A DNA stretch of 64,000 nucleotides from Rhodanobacter sp. C06 (lineage in GTDB: Bacteria > Pseudomonadota > Gammaproteobacteria > Xanthomonadales > Rhodanobacteraceae), in contig NZ_MUNP01000070.1 in assembly GCF_002001105.1 (NCBI RefSeq), forward strand, positions 1-64,000, in the 5' to 3' direction. The position numbers were made by a program, and so were the translations under genes. Shown piece by piece: positions 50,648-62,327 of this stretch. Within the stretch, counting starts at the first letter, position 1, and every line of letters begins with the position of its first letter. The notes under the pieces were generated by a model. The model saw only the letters and a program-made list of their open reading frames with translations. It did not search any database and was not told the DNA's origin.

Positions 50648-51133
50648 ATGCCGCCTGCCGCCACCACCGACGCCATCTGGCGCCCGCACGTCACCGTGGC
50701 CTGCGTGGTGAGCGACGGTGCGCGCTACCTGATGGTCGAGGAGGACGTAGCCGGCCGCCTCGCCTACAACCAGCCAGCCGGACACCTCGAAGACCGCGAG
50801 CGTCTGGTCGACGCGGCGGTGCGCGAGACGCTGGAGGAAACCGGCTGGACGGTACAGCCCACCCACCTGATCGGCGTGCACCAGTGGCGCAGCACCGAGC
50901 ACGGCGAGGGCGTGATCCGTTTCAGCTTCGCGGCGCAGCCGCTCAGCCATGACCCGTCGCGATCGCTGGATACCGGCATCCGCCGCGCCCTTTGGCTGAG
51001 CCGCGCCGAGATCGCCGCGCTGGGCGAGCGCCTGCGCAGCCCGCTGGTGCTGAAGAGCATCGATGCCTGGCTGGCCGGCGCCCGCTTCCCGCTGGATGCG
51101 CTGCACTGGCTGCCGGAACCCGCCACGCTATGA
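50648..51133 (+). CDS. nudJ: Nudix hydrolase, NudJ-like
   Basis: This 161-residue enzyme has a complete Nudix box at 45-67 ([22 protein letters not shown]) and the NudJ-type context [11 protein letters not shown]. NudJ cleaves thiamine pyrophosphate precursors and nucleoside di- or triphosphates. Its stop overlaps the mnmA start (ATGA). The nudJ, mnmA, hflD order is the same as in E. coli, which supports the assignment. Confidence 0.92.
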   Translation: MPPAATTDAIWRPHVTVACVVSDGARYLMVEEDVAGRLAYNQPAGHLEDRERLVDAAVRETLEETGWTVQPTHLIGVHQWRSTEHGEGVIRFSFAAQPLSHDPSRSLDTGIRRALWLSRAEIAALGERLRSPLVLKSIDAWLAGARFPLDALHWLPEPATL

Positions 51134-52242
51134 AGGTGATGCTGGGCATTTCCGGCGGCGTCGACTCCTCGGTCGCGGCGCTGCTGCTGCAACAGGCCGG
51201 CCATGCGGTCGAAGGCCTGTTCATGCAGAACTGGGAAGAGGACGAGCGCAACGGCCCCTGCACCGCCGACGCCGACCGCAAGGACGCCGTGGCCGTGTGC
51301 GGCCGGCTGGGCATCCCGTTCCACGCGCGCAACTTCGCCACCGAATACTGGGACGGCGTGTTCGAGCATTTCCTCGCCGAATACCGCGCCGGCCGCACGC
51401 CGAACCCCGACGTGCTGTGCAACCGCGAGATCAAGTTCAAGACCTTCCTCGACGAGGCGCGCGCGCTGGGCGCGGAGAAGATCGCCACCGGCCACTATGC
51501 CCGCGTGGACCTGCGCGACGGCGAGTACCGCCTGCTGCGTGCCGTGGATGCGGTCAAGGACCAGAGCTATTTCCTGCATGCGCTGGGCCAGGCCCAATTG
51601 GCCGCCACGCTGTTCCCGGTGGGCGAGATCGAGAAATCGCGGGTGCGCGAGCTGGCCCGCGCGGCCGCCCTGCCTACCCATGCAAAGAAGGATTCCACCG
51701 GCATCTGCTTCATCGGCGAGCGCGACTTCCGCGGCTTCCTGGCGCAGTACATCCCGGCCCGCCCCGGCGAGATGCGCACGCCCGACGGCGCGCTGGTCGG
51801 CGACCACCAGGGCGCGATGTACTACACGCTGGGCCAGCGCAACGGCCTGGGCATCGGCGGCCGCCAGGGTGCCAGCGGCGAGCCGTGGTACGTGGTGGGC
51901 AAGGACGTGGCGACCAACCGGCTCTATGTGGCCCAGGGCAACGCGAACCACTGGCTGGACTCGCACATGCTGCGCAGCGAGCCGCCGACCTGGGTGGCCG
52001 GCCACGCGCCAGCCGCGCATTTCCGGTGCACCGCCAAGACCCGCTACCGTCAGGCCGACCAGGCCTGCGAGGTGCGGGTGCTGGACGCCGGCCTTGAAGT
52101 ACGCTTCGACACCCCGCAACGTGCCGTGACGCCCGGCCAATCGGTGGTGTTCTACGACGGCGAGACCTGCCTGGGCGGCGCGGTGATCGCCGCCACCGAC
52201 GCGCCGTACGGCGGCCTGTCCCCCATCCATGACGAGAACTGA
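51130..52242 (+). CDS. mnmA: tRNA 2-thiouridine(34) synthase MnmA
   Basis: MnmA adds sulfur to U34 of tRNA for Lys, Glu and Gln. The 370 residues start with the ATP-binding PP-loop GISGGVDSS (6-14). The catalytic cysteine lies in the conserved [15 protein letters not shown] block, and the second in [14 protein letters not shown]. It continues with [12 protein letters not shown] and a C-terminal beta-barrel. The ATG lies inside the nudJ stop, and hflD starts two bases after its own stop. It forms an operon with both. Confidence 0.97.
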   Translation: MKVMLGISGGVDSSVAALLLQQAGHAVEGLFMQNWEEDERNGPCTADADRKDAVAVCGRLGIPFHARNFATEYWDGVFEHFLAEYRAGRTPNPDVLCNREIKFKTFLDEARALGAEKIATGHYARVDLRDGEYRLLRAVDAVKDQSYFLHALGQAQLAATLFPVGEIEKSRVRELARAAALPTHAKKDSTGICFIGERDFRGFLAQYIPARPGEMRTPDGALVGDHQGAMYYTLGQRNGLGIGGRQGASGEPWYVVGKDVATNRLYVAQGNANHWLDSHMLRSEPPTWVAGHAPAAHFRCTAKTRYRQADQACEVRVLDAGLEVRFDTPQRAVTPGQSVVFYDGETCLGGAVIAATDAPYGGLSPIHDEN

Positions 52243-52244
52243 CG

Positions 52245-52886
52245 GTGCTTGACGCTTTTGCGATGAACGAGGAACGCGTGCTGGCCCTGGCCGGGCTTTA
52301 CCAGGCCAGCGCGCTGGTGCAGCAGTTGGCCAACCAGGGCCGCTGCGACGAGACCGCGATGGACGCGAGCATCGCCAGCGTGTTCCGCATCGACGCGCCT
52401 TCGGTGGTCGGTGTGTACGGCAACATCGCCAGCGTGCGGCTGGGTCTGCGCAACCTGGTGTCGCAGCTCGACGAGAGCAGCGAGGACATGGCGGTGACCC
52501 GCATGGCAATGACCGTGATGCGGCTGGAGCGCAGCCTCTCCGGCCGCCCGGAACTACTCGACCAACTGCAGCAGGGCATCCGCGCCACCCAGCGCCAGGT
52601 GGAGCATTTCGGCCAGGGCTCGAACCAGGTGACCGCGCGGCTGGCCGAGCTGTACGCCTCCACCCTGTCCACCCTGCGCCCGCGGGTGATGGTCAACGGC
52701 AACCCGCAGCACCTGCAGCAGCCGGCCATCGTCGAGAAGGTGCGCAGCAACCTGCTCGCGGCAGTGCGCTCGGCGGTGCTGTGGCGCCAGCTCGGCGGCC
52801 GCCAGTGGCAGCTGCTGCTGTTTCGCAAGCAGTGCAGCATGCTGGCGCGCGGACTGCTCACCGGGGCCACGCTGGACGGGCGCTGA
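52245..52886 (+). CDS. hflD: High frequency lysogenization protein HflD homologue
   Basis: The 213-residue protein is mostly helical and matches HflD (YcfC): LALAGLYQASALVQQLANQG, the segment VMRLERSLSGRPELLDQL, RQVEHFGQGSNQVTARLAELY, and KVRSNLLAAVRSAVLWRQLGG. In E. coli, HflD is a peripheral membrane protein that acts on phage lambda CII; its role for the host is unclear. The frame starts with GTG at 52245, but an ATG at 52263 is closer to the E. coli N-terminus length. It is the last gene of the nudJ-mnmA operon. Confidence 0.93.
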   Translation: MLDAFAMNEERVLALAGLYQASALVQQLANQGRCDETAMDASIASVFRIDAPSVVGVYGNIASVRLGLRNLVSQLDESSEDMAVTRMAMTVMRLERSLSGRPELLDQLQQGIRATQRQVEHFGQGSNQVTARLAELYASTLSTLRPRVMVNGNPQHLQQPAIVEKVRSNLLAAVRSAVLWRQLGGRQWQLLLFRKQCSMLARGLLTGATLDGR

Positions 52887-52950
52887 GGAAGATTCGACAC
52901 GCAGTCCGGGCGTCAGTCATGCCCGCGCAGTCGGCCATCCGTCTCGTGGA

Positions 52951-53346
52951 TCATGCAAGCAAAGTCATGCCTGACCGCTTCACCGCACCACGATCAAAAG
53001 TGTAGACGGCAACGCAACCGGCCTCGGCAGCCAGTTCGGTCACCAGAACATCAGAAAAATCGCCCTTGCCGTCACGAAATCGCCGCAATGCGCGCCAGAC
53101 AACTTCGGCACGCTCGACCCGGATCGACTCCGAGCGCAACAAGGTTTCGACCACGGTGGCGATACGCGCAGCATCGGCCTCGTAGCAGGACTCCAGCACC
53201 CAGGCCGACTCGACCAGCACCACGTGTGAAACAAATCCGGGCTCGGCAGACGTCAGCGACTCCACCAGGCGCGCGGCGGCGGCGGCTTGCTTCGCGTCAT
53301 CCTGAGTGAGGTAGCGCACCAGCACATTGGTGTCGAGCCCGATCAT
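52951..53346 (-). CDS. PIN-domain toxin, VapC family
   Basis: This 131-residue PIN-domain ribonuclease begins IGLDTNVLVRYLTQDDA with the first acidic residue (Asp5). It also has VVLVESAWVLES with the second, and the DFSDVLVTELAAEAG and VYTFDRG acidic sites. Its four acidic positions are intact. Its ATG overlaps the end of the antitoxin gene (53343-53346), so they are translationally coupled. VapC toxins usually cut tRNA or rRNA. Confidence 0.9.
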   Translation of the reverse strand: MIGLDTNVLVRYLTQDDAKQAAAAARLVESLTSAEPGFVSHVVLVESAWVLESCYEADAARIATVVETLLRSESIRVERAEVVWRALRRFRDGKGDFSDVLVTELAAEAGCVAVYTFDRGAVKRSGMTLLA

Positions 53347-53591
53347 TTCGCCAATGTCTTGGCAGACCGCTGACGGACGGCAGCATTCATCGCATCGACG
53401 CTGACCGCGCGCGCCGACTTGGGGACGAGGCCTTTCAAAGCAGTCACCGGCAAGGTGGCAGCGATGACTTCATACCGCCCGGGCGCGATCTCCAGAAACT
53501 CGATGCGATCACCCGTATCCACTCCCAAACCGGAGCGCACCACGGCAGGGATGGTGACTTGGCCCTTGGATGTCAAAGTGGCAGTGGACAT
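53343..53591 (-). CDS. AbrB/MazE-type antitoxin, VapB-like
   Basis: This 82-residue protein has an AbrB swapped-hairpin domain at its N-terminus (TATLTSKGQVTIPAVVRSGL, GVDTGDRIEFLEIAPG). Its C-terminal tail would block the VapC active site. GGAGGAGAAGATC provides a strong ribosome site. It should repress its own operon by binding DNA as a complex with VapC. It is followed immediately by the toxin gene. Confidence 0.9.
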   Translation of the reverse strand: MSTATLTSKGQVTIPAVVRSGLGVDTGDRIEFLEIAPGRYEVIAATLPVTALKGLVPKSARAVSVDAMNAAVRQRSAKTLAK

Positions 53592-53629
53592 GATCTTCTC
53601 CTCCTGCTTCCTTACCTAAAGGTAAGGCG

Positions 53630-54535
53630 TCAGCTCACCAACTTCAACCCCGGCAACTGCTTCGCCAGCGCACGCAACAGTTTGCCGAAGGCAGCAAGGT
53701 CAGCGCCCCACGGCGTGGCCTCACGCCAGTACAGCGCGATCTCGCGCCCTGGCGCCTGGCCCTTGATCTTCGCCAGCACGATGTCGGGCTTGGAGGCCAA
53801 TCGCTCGTGCGCCAGCGCAGGCACCAGGGCGTGGCCGCCGCGCAGGCTGACCAGCGCGGCGAGGCTTTCCAGGCTCACGTCCTGCACGTGGCCGTCGCCG
53901 CCGGCGTGGCTCTCGGCCATCAGGATCGCGTCGGTCGCCTCGAGTTGCTCCAGCGCCACGCTGCGCCGGCCGGCCAGCGGGTGATCGGCGCGCAGCATCG
54001 CTTCCCACGGCTCGAAGAACAGCGGTTGCATCGCGATGCCGCTGGCCAAGGGGGCGAGCGGCGCCAGCACGGCGTCGAGTTCGGCCTCGTGCAGACGGCG
54101 CAGCAGGCCGCGTGGCTTGCCCTCGGAGATGCCCAGCCGCACGCCGGGGAAATGCTGCGGGAACGGCGCAATCAGGTGCGGCAGCAGGTACGGGCCCAGC
54201 GAGGCCGGCACGCCGAGCCGCAGCTCGCCGCCGAACGCCACCGCGCCGGCGCGGGCGGCTTGCTGCAGCAATTCGGCCGCGGCGAGCACGGCGTCGATGC
54301 GTTCCAGCAGGCGCTGGCCACCCGCGGTGGGCACCACCTTGCGACCGCCGCGCTCGAACAACGGCGCGCCCAGCGCCTGCTCCACCTTCTGGACCTGGTG
54401 CGACAACCCGGACGGGCTGATGTGCATGGCCCGCGCCGCGCTGTTGAAACTGCCGTGGCGATGCACCGCCTGCACCAGCGCGAGGTCGCGCAGCGAAACC
54501 GCCGCCAGCGCCGTCGAAATCATCGAATGCTGCAT
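53630..54535 (-). CDS. LysR-family transcriptional regulator
   Basis: This 301-residue regulator has an N-terminal winged helix ([38 protein letters not shown]-like) and a periplasmic-binding-type effector domain ([33 protein letters not shown]). The effector domain lacks the paired cysteines of OxyR, so it is not a peroxide sensor of that type. The ATG at 54535 is preferred, with an alternative at 54523. It is divergent from acnA; LysR genes often regulate the neighbour, but no metabolite can be inferred. Confidence 0.88.
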   Translation of the reverse strand: MQHSMISTALAAVSLRDLALVQAVHRHGSFNSAARAMHISPSGLSHQVQKVEQALGAPLFERGGRKVVPTAGGQRLLERIDAVLAAAELLQQAARAGAVAFGGELRLGVPASLGPYLLPHLIAPFPQHFPGVRLGISEGKPRGLLRRLHEAELDAVLAPLAPLASGIAMQPLFFEPWEAMLRADHPLAGRRSVALEQLEATDAILMAESHAGGDGHVQDVSLESLAALVSLRGGHALVPALAHERLASKPDIVLAKIKGQAPGREIALYWREATPWGADLAAFGKLLRALAKQLPGLKLVS

Positions 54536-54739
54536 GTCATCAAATGCGTTTGTGCCGGATCGTTCCGGCGCCCATGCTATATGGCATCCGGCCCGCCCGC
54601 CTCCCCGACGTGCAATAGCGCAGGCCGATCCGCAGCGATCACACGGCGTTTGCGCGATAATTGCGATCTTTGCCGGTCGAGCGTGGCCGTTGCCTCTCTT
54701 CACCCATCCCAGCAGCAGGATTTCGCCAGGAGCCTTCCC

Positions 54740-57490
<2,751 letters not shown>

Positions 57491-57522
57491 CGCAAGCCCG
57501 CGCAACACGCGGGGAACCCAAG

Positions 57523-57552
57523 CCGCCCCGATCCTTCGGGGCGGTTTTTTTT
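57523..57552 (+). terminator. Rho-independent terminator of acnA
   Basis: CCGCCCCG pairs with CGGGGCGG around ATCCTT, followed by eight T residues (57545-57552). This is a textbook intrinsic terminator 32 bases after the acnA stop. Confidence 0.9.
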
Positions 57553-57657
57553 CGGCCTCGCCGCGCCTTGCCGCATACGCGCGCGCATGCTCCAATGCCT
57601 GCGGGGGCGTCGCCATCCTTCGCCTTGGCGGCCACGATTCAGGAGTCGAACAAGCAC

Positions 57658-59349
57658 ATGAGCAACGAGCGTCCGTGGCTGGACCACTATCCGCAAGGCG
57701 TGCCCGCCGAGATCGACCTGAATGCCTACGCCTCGGTGGTGGCCGTGCTGGAAGAATCCTTCCAGCGTTTCCGTGACCACGCCGCGTTCGCCAATTTCGG
57801 CAAGGCGCTCAGCTACGGCCAGATCGACGCGCTCAGCCGCCAGTTCGCGGGCTACCTCACCGGCGTGCTCAAGCTCGGCAAGGGCGATCGCATCGCGATC
57901 ATGCTGCCGAACGTGCTGCAGTACCCGATCGCCCTGTACGGCGCGCTGCGCGCCGGCCTGGTGGTGGTCAACACCAACCCGATGTACACCGCGCGCGAGC
58001 TGAAGCACCAGCTGGAAGACTCCGGCGCCCAGGCCATCGTGGTGCTGGACAACTTCGCCGCCACGCTGCAGCAGGTGGTGGCCGAGACCGACGTGAAGCA
58101 CATCGTCACCACCGGCATCGGCGACCTGCTCGGTTTCCCCAAGGGCGCGCTGGTCAACTTCGTGCTCAAGCACGTCAAGAAGATGGTGCCGGCCTACCAG
58201 CTGCCGCGGGCGGTGCGCTTCAGGGATGCACTGGCGCAAGGCGCCGCGCATCCGTTGACGCCGGTGGAGCTCGGCCACGGCGACATCGCCTTCCTGCAGT
58301 ACACCGGCGGCACCACCGGCGTGGCCAAGGGCGCCATGCTGACCCACGCCAACATGATCGCCAACATGCTGCAGGTCGGCGCCTGGATCGGCGAGGCACT
58401 GCGGCCGGGCAGCGAAGTCGCCATCGGCGCGCTGCCGCTGTACCACATCTTCTCGCTGACCGCCTGCGGCATGGTGTTCCCGCGGTTGGGTGCGCACACG
58501 GTGCTGATCACCAACCCGCGCGACATGCCCGGCTTCGTCAAGGAACTGAAGAAGCTTCCCTTCTCGATCCTGCCCGGGGTCAACACCTTGTTCAACGGCC
58601 TGCTCAACACGCCCGGCTTCGCCGAACTGGATTTCTCGCACCTGAAGATCTCGCTGGGCGGCGGCATGGCCGTGCAACGCGCCGTCGCCGAGCGCTGGAA
58701 GAAAGTCACCGGCCGCCCCTTGTCGGAAGCCTACGGCCTCACCGAAACCTCGCCAGGTGTCTGCATCAACCCCACCGACCTCATGGACTACAACGGCTCG
58801 ATCGGCCTGCCACTGCCCAGCACGGAGGTGGCGATCTGGTCGGAAGAAAACCAGCCGCTGCCGATCGGCGAAGTGGGCGAGCTGATGGTGAAGGGCCCGC
58901 AGGTGATGCGAGGCTACTGGAACCGCCCCGACGAGACCGCCAAGGTGCTGGGCGCCGACGGCTGGTTGCACACCGGCGACATCGCGAAGATGGATGCCGA
59001 CGGCTACGTGTATATCGTCGACCGCAAGAAGGACATGATCCTGGTGTCCGGCTTCAACGTGTACCCGAACGAGGTCGAGGACGCGGTGATGCAGCACCCC
59101 GGCGTGGCCGAGGTGGCCGCGGTGGGCGTGCCGGACGAGCATTCCGGCGAAGTGGTGAAGCTGTTCGTGGTGCGCAAGGACCCGAGCCTCACCGAGGATG
59201 CGCTCAAGCAGTTCTGCCGCGACAATCTCACCGGCTACAAGCGACCCAAGTTCATCGAGTTCCGCGACACGCTGCCCAAAAGCAACGTGGGCAAGATCCT
59301 GCGGCGCGAGCTGCGCGACGAAAAGAAAACCGCGATTGGCGCCCACTGA
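57658..59349 (+). CDS. fadD: Long-chain fatty-acid--CoA ligase
   Basis: FadD activates long-chain fatty acids to acyl-CoA for beta-oxidation. The 563 residues carry the AMP-binding motif [14 protein letters not shown] at 215-228, the FACS signature with [14 protein letters not shown] and [10 protein letters not shown], and the C-terminal [20 protein letters not shown] and [17 protein letters not shown]. The ATG at 57658 has AGGAG about 12 bases upstream. It has its own gap after the acnA terminator and is probably monocistronic. Confidence 0.96.
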   Translation: MSNERPWLDHYPQGVPAEIDLNAYASVVAVLEESFQRFRDHAAFANFGKALSYGQIDALSRQFAGYLTGVLKLGKGDRIAIMLPNVLQYPIALYGALRAGLVVVNTNPMYTARELKHQLEDSGAQAIVVLDNFAATLQQVVAETDVKHIVTTGIGDLLGFPKGALVNFVLKHVKKMVPAYQLPRAVRFRDALAQGAAHPLTPVELGHGDIAFLQYTGGTTGVAKGAMLTHANMIANMLQVGAWIGEALRPGSEVAIGALPLYHIFSLTACGMVFPRLGAHTVLITNPRDMPGFVKELKKLPFSILPGVNTLFNGLLNTPGFAELDFSHLKISLGGGMAVQRAVAERWKKVTGRPLSEAYGLTETSPGVCINPTDLMDYNGSIGLPLPSTEVAIWSEENQPLPIGEVGELMVKGPQVMRGYWNRPDETAKVLGADGWLHTGDIAKMDADGYVYIVDRKKDMILVSGFNVYPNEVEDAVMQHPGVAEVAAVGVPDEHSGEVVKLFVVRKDPSLTEDALKQFCRDNLTGYKRPKFIEFRDTLPKSNVGKILRRELRDEKKTAIGAH

Positions 59350-59354
59350 AACGG

Positions 59355-59383
59355 CGAAGGCCCCGCCGGTGGCGAGGCCTTCG
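59355..59383 (+). terminator. Possible terminator after fadD
   Basis: CGAAGGCCCCGCC and GGCGAGGCCTTCG form a hairpin with one internal mismatch around a three-base loop, 6 bases after the fadD stop. The T-run is weak, so it may act with the convergent PilZ gene side or need Rho. Confidence 0.5.
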
Positions 59384-59409
59384 ATTCATCCGGCTCCGTG
59401 GATGCGCGC

Positions 59410-59772
59410 TCAGTTCTTCCAGGATTCCAGGATGTCGGCGTAACCGCCCAGCAGGTTCCACAGCGGCACCTGCTTGTCCTCCGGGATGCACACGTAGGAA
59501 AAGCCGATGTGGTGGTCGGCGACGCGCGCCACCTGCGCTTCGAGATGGATGTGCAGGTCGCTGCCGAAGATCATGTCCAACAGCCAAGTCTGGCCCACCT
59601 CGCCGCCCCAGCCCAGCGGACGGCGCAACAGCGCACCGGTCGCGGAAATGTCCACCAGCTCGGTGGGATGCGATTCGACGCCGCGACTCATCAGCACGGT
59701 CGTCTCGATCTGCATGCGCGCCGGACGCAGGCGTTCGGATTCGCCACTCAGCTTGTTGTCGTCCTTCGCCAT
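59410..59772 (-). CDS. PilZ-domain protein
   Basis: This 120-residue cytosolic protein starts at the ATG at 59772 with AAGGAG upstream. It has the PilZ core motif DISATGALLRRPL (DxSxxG) and the strand pattern of a PilZ barrel (GFSYVCIPEDKQVPLWNLLGG). The usual N-terminal RxxxR is not exact; the segment reads RLRPARMQIE. PilZ proteins bind cyclic di-GMP when both motifs are intact, so binding here needs testing. It may be a type IV pilus accessory. Confidence 0.85.
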   Translation of the reverse strand: MAKDDNKLSGESERLRPARMQIETTVLMSRGVESHPTELVDISATGALLRRPLGWGGEVGQTWLLDMIFGSDLHIHLEAQVARVADHHIGFSYVCIPEDKQVPLWNLLGGYADILESWKN

Positions 59773-60492
59773 GCTGCGCTCCTTGTGTGTTGCTTCCCCA
59801 CCGCCGTGGCGGCCCCCGCGGCCCAACTTCGCATTGTGTCCGCGATCACACCCAAGCAAGCCGTGTGCCAGCTCCCGTATGGCCGCGCACTGCGCCCTTT
59901 CGCACGCGTTTTCGTCCGCGATGACTGACGCCTGCTCGCCGTGTCGGACCCACAGGGTCACCTTGCGGCTTGCCGGATCGCATCGCGTCTCCGCGTGCAA
60001 CCCCGGCATTGTACCCGCCGACCGGCCGCCCGTTTCGCGTGCGCGCGCCATGCATGCGCTGGACTTGTCGTCGGCCAGTCGCTACTCTGTAACCCACGCG
60101 TGGCGCCACGATCAGAAGCCGACCAGTCGATCGGCCGCAGCGAAGGCGCCCACCCGATGCCCCAGGCAGATCGTCCAACTTGTCGGTGACGTTGCTCTCG
60201 TCACCGCATCGCCTTGTTCCCGCCAGACGCGATCCGCGTTCCACGCCGGCACTTGGCTGCAATGCCCGCACGCCTGATCGAACCGCGACACGCGGCTTCG
60301 TCACGCCGGCAGCGACAAGAGGGAGCCGGACATTGTCCACAAGGCATCGTGCGAAACCGCTTTACCGAAGTGCCGCCTCGGCGCCACGATCCATGCACGG
60401 GTTTGGCCCGGATCGTCCTGCGAGGCAACCGTTTCGCCCATGATGAATCCAGACGCATTGCCGGCCGCGGGGCGGCCCAACGACACGCATCG
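59773..60492. other. 720-base stretch with no recognised gene
   Basis: No protein-like frame, tRNA or strong hairpin was found between the PilZ gene and scpA. The open frames on both strands are arginine- and serine-rich in the way expected of chance frames in GC-rich DNA. It should contain the scpA promoter, but no convincing -35 and -10 pair was identified. Confidence 0.5.
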
Positions 60493-61452
60493 ATGAGCAC
60501 CGAGCCAGTCGGGCCGCAGAGCCCGGTCGTATCGCAGGACAGCCACGCGGCGCCTCCGCAGCAGCAGGAAATGCCGCTGGCGGTCGTGCGCGGCGAGCCG
60601 GTGCTGCAGATGCCGCAGGACCTGTACATCCCGCCGGACGCGCTGGAAGTGTTCCTGGAGGCGTTCGAGGGTCCGCTGGACCTGCTGCTCTACCTGATCC
60701 GCCGGCAGAACCTGGACATCCTGGACATTCCGATTGCCGAGATCACCCGGCAGTACATGGAATACATCGACATGATGCGGGAGACGATGCGGCTGGAACT
60801 GGCCGCCGAGTACCTGCTGATGGCCGCGATCCTGGGCGAGATCAAGTCGCGCCTGCTGCTGCCCAGGCCACCCGCCGAGGAAGGCGTCGAGGAAGATCCC
60901 CGCGCCGAACTGGTGCGTCGCCTGCAGGAGTACGAACGCTTCAAGAAGGCCGCCGAAGACATCGAGGCGCTGCCCCGCATGGAGCGCGACACCGCGCCGG
61001 CGCAAGCCGACACCGGCGAGCGCAACGTGATCAAGCTGCCGCCGCCGCTGGACCTCAAGGAAATGCTGCTGGCGCTGAAGGACGTGCTGCACCGCGCCGA
61101 GCTGTTCGGCCATCACGCGATCAAACGCGAGGCGCTCAGCGTGCGCCAACGCATGGGCGAGCTGCTGGGCAAGCTGGAAGGCCATGCCTTCCACCGCTTC
61201 GAGACGCTGTTCGACGTCAGGGAAGGCCGGCTCGGCGTGGTGGTCACCTTCCTGGCCATGCTGGAGCTGGCCAAGGAAATGTTGATCGAGATCGTGCAGG
61301 AAGCCCCGCTGGCGCCGATCTACCTGAAGGCGCGGGTGGAACACGGCGAGGAACCGCTCGCCGACGCGGCGGAAGGCGACGGAGCGGACGATCCCGCCAT
61401 ACAGGAATCGGCGTTCGAGACCACGGACGCCAGCAACAGCGGCACTCACTGA
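60493..61452 (+). CDS. scpA: Segregation and condensation protein A
   Basis: ScpA is the kleisin that bridges SMC heads in the bacterial condensin complex. The protein has 319 residues from the ATG at 60493, with a roughly 50-residue low-complexity N-terminal extension. The N-terminal kleisin helix region reads EVFLEAFEGPLDLLLYLIRR, followed by LDILDIPIAEITRQYMEYI and ELAAEYLLMAAILGEIKSRL. The C-terminal winged helix holds FLAMLELAKE. The ribosome site is poor. It is followed by scpB after 17 bases. Confidence 0.94.
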   Translation: MSTEPVGPQSPVVSQDSHAAPPQQQEMPLAVVRGEPVLQMPQDLYIPPDALEVFLEAFEGPLDLLLYLIRRQNLDILDIPIAEITRQYMEYIDMMRETMRLELAAEYLLMAAILGEIKSRLLLPRPPAEEGVEEDPRAELVRRLQEYERFKKAAEDIEALPRMERDTAPAQADTGERNVIKLPPPLDLKEMLLALKDVLHRAELFGHHAIKREALSVRQRMGELLGKLEGHAFHRFETLFDVREGRLGVVVTFLAMLELAKEMLIEIVQEAPLAPIYLKARVEHGEEPLADAAEGDGADDPAIQESAFETTDASNSGTH

Positions 61453-61469
61453 ATCGGCACCGAAGGCCC

Positions 61470-62315
61470 ATGCAGATCGAGCAACTCAAACCCATCGTCG
61501 AAGCGGCCCTGCTCGCCGCCAGCCAGCCGATGACCATCTCCCAGCTCGGCGACCTGTTCGCCGAAACCGACGAGGTCGGCCACGAGCAGATCGCCCGCGC
61601 GCTGGAAGCGCTCGCCGCCGACTGCGAGGGCCGCGGCGTGGAGCTCAAGGAGATCGCCTCCGGCTTCCGATACCAGGTGCGCCAGGACGTGCATCCGTGG
61701 ATCTCGCGGATGTGGACCGAGAAACCCAGCCGCTACTCGCGCGCCCTGCTGGAGACACTGGCGCTGATCGCCTACCGCCAGCCGATCACCCGCCCGGAGA
61801 TCGAGCAGATCCGCGGCGTGGTGGTGTCCAGCAACATCGTCAAGACGCTGGAGGAGCGCGAGTGGATCCGCGTGGTCGGCTACCGCGACGTGCCCGGCAA
61901 GCCCGCGCTGTTCGGCACCACCCGCGCCTTCCTCGACTACTTCAACCTGAAGTCGCTGGACCAGTTGCCGCCGCTGTCTGAGATCCGCGACATGGAAGAC
62001 CCGCAGATGGGCTTCGACCAGACGCCGCTGCCTGCCCGCGTGATCAAGGACCTGCCGATCGATCCGGACGAGGAGATCGGCGAGGAAGTCCCGGCCGAGG
62101 ATGCCGCGGCGGAAGTCGCCGAAGCCGCTCCGGCAACGAATACGCATGAAGTGCCGCAGCACGAAGCCGACGCTGCCGCAGCGGACACCGAGGCAGCCGC
62201 ATCTGCCGCCGACGCCGACGAGGCGAGCACGCACAACGAACCCGAACCCGCCACTGCCGACGAGGCAGCGGCCCCCGCGGATGTCGAAGACGACACAGCC
62301 GCACAGAATTCCTGA
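61470..62315 (+). CDS. scpB: Segregation and condensation protein B
   Basis: ScpB dimerises and binds ScpA in the SMC complex. The 281 residues hold two winged helices: KPIVEAALLAASQPMTISQL at the start, and RALLETLALIAYRQPITRPE with LEEREWIRVVGYRDVPGKP in the second. The last 75 residues are rich in Ala, Glu and Asp and should be disordered. The tail is longer than in Bacillus ScpB. Start is ATG. It is co-transcribed with scpA and rluB. Confidence 0.95.
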   Translation: MQIEQLKPIVEAALLAASQPMTISQLGDLFAETDEVGHEQIARALEALAADCEGRGVELKEIASGFRYQVRQDVHPWISRMWTEKPSRYSRALLETLALIAYRQPITRPEIEQIRGVVVSSNIVKTLEEREWIRVVGYRDVPGKPALFGTTRAFLDYFNLKSLDQLPPLSEIRDMEDPQMGFDQTPLPARVIKDLPIDPDEEIGEEVPAEDAAAEVAEAAPATNTHEVPQHEADAAAADTEAAASAADADEASTHNEPEPATADEAAAPADVEDDTAAQNS

Positions 62316-62327
62316 GGAGCAACGCGC

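Noticed and set aside
53630-54535. OxyR-type peroxide sensor
   Set aside because: The effector domain has no cysteine pair, so only a general LysR assignment is justified.
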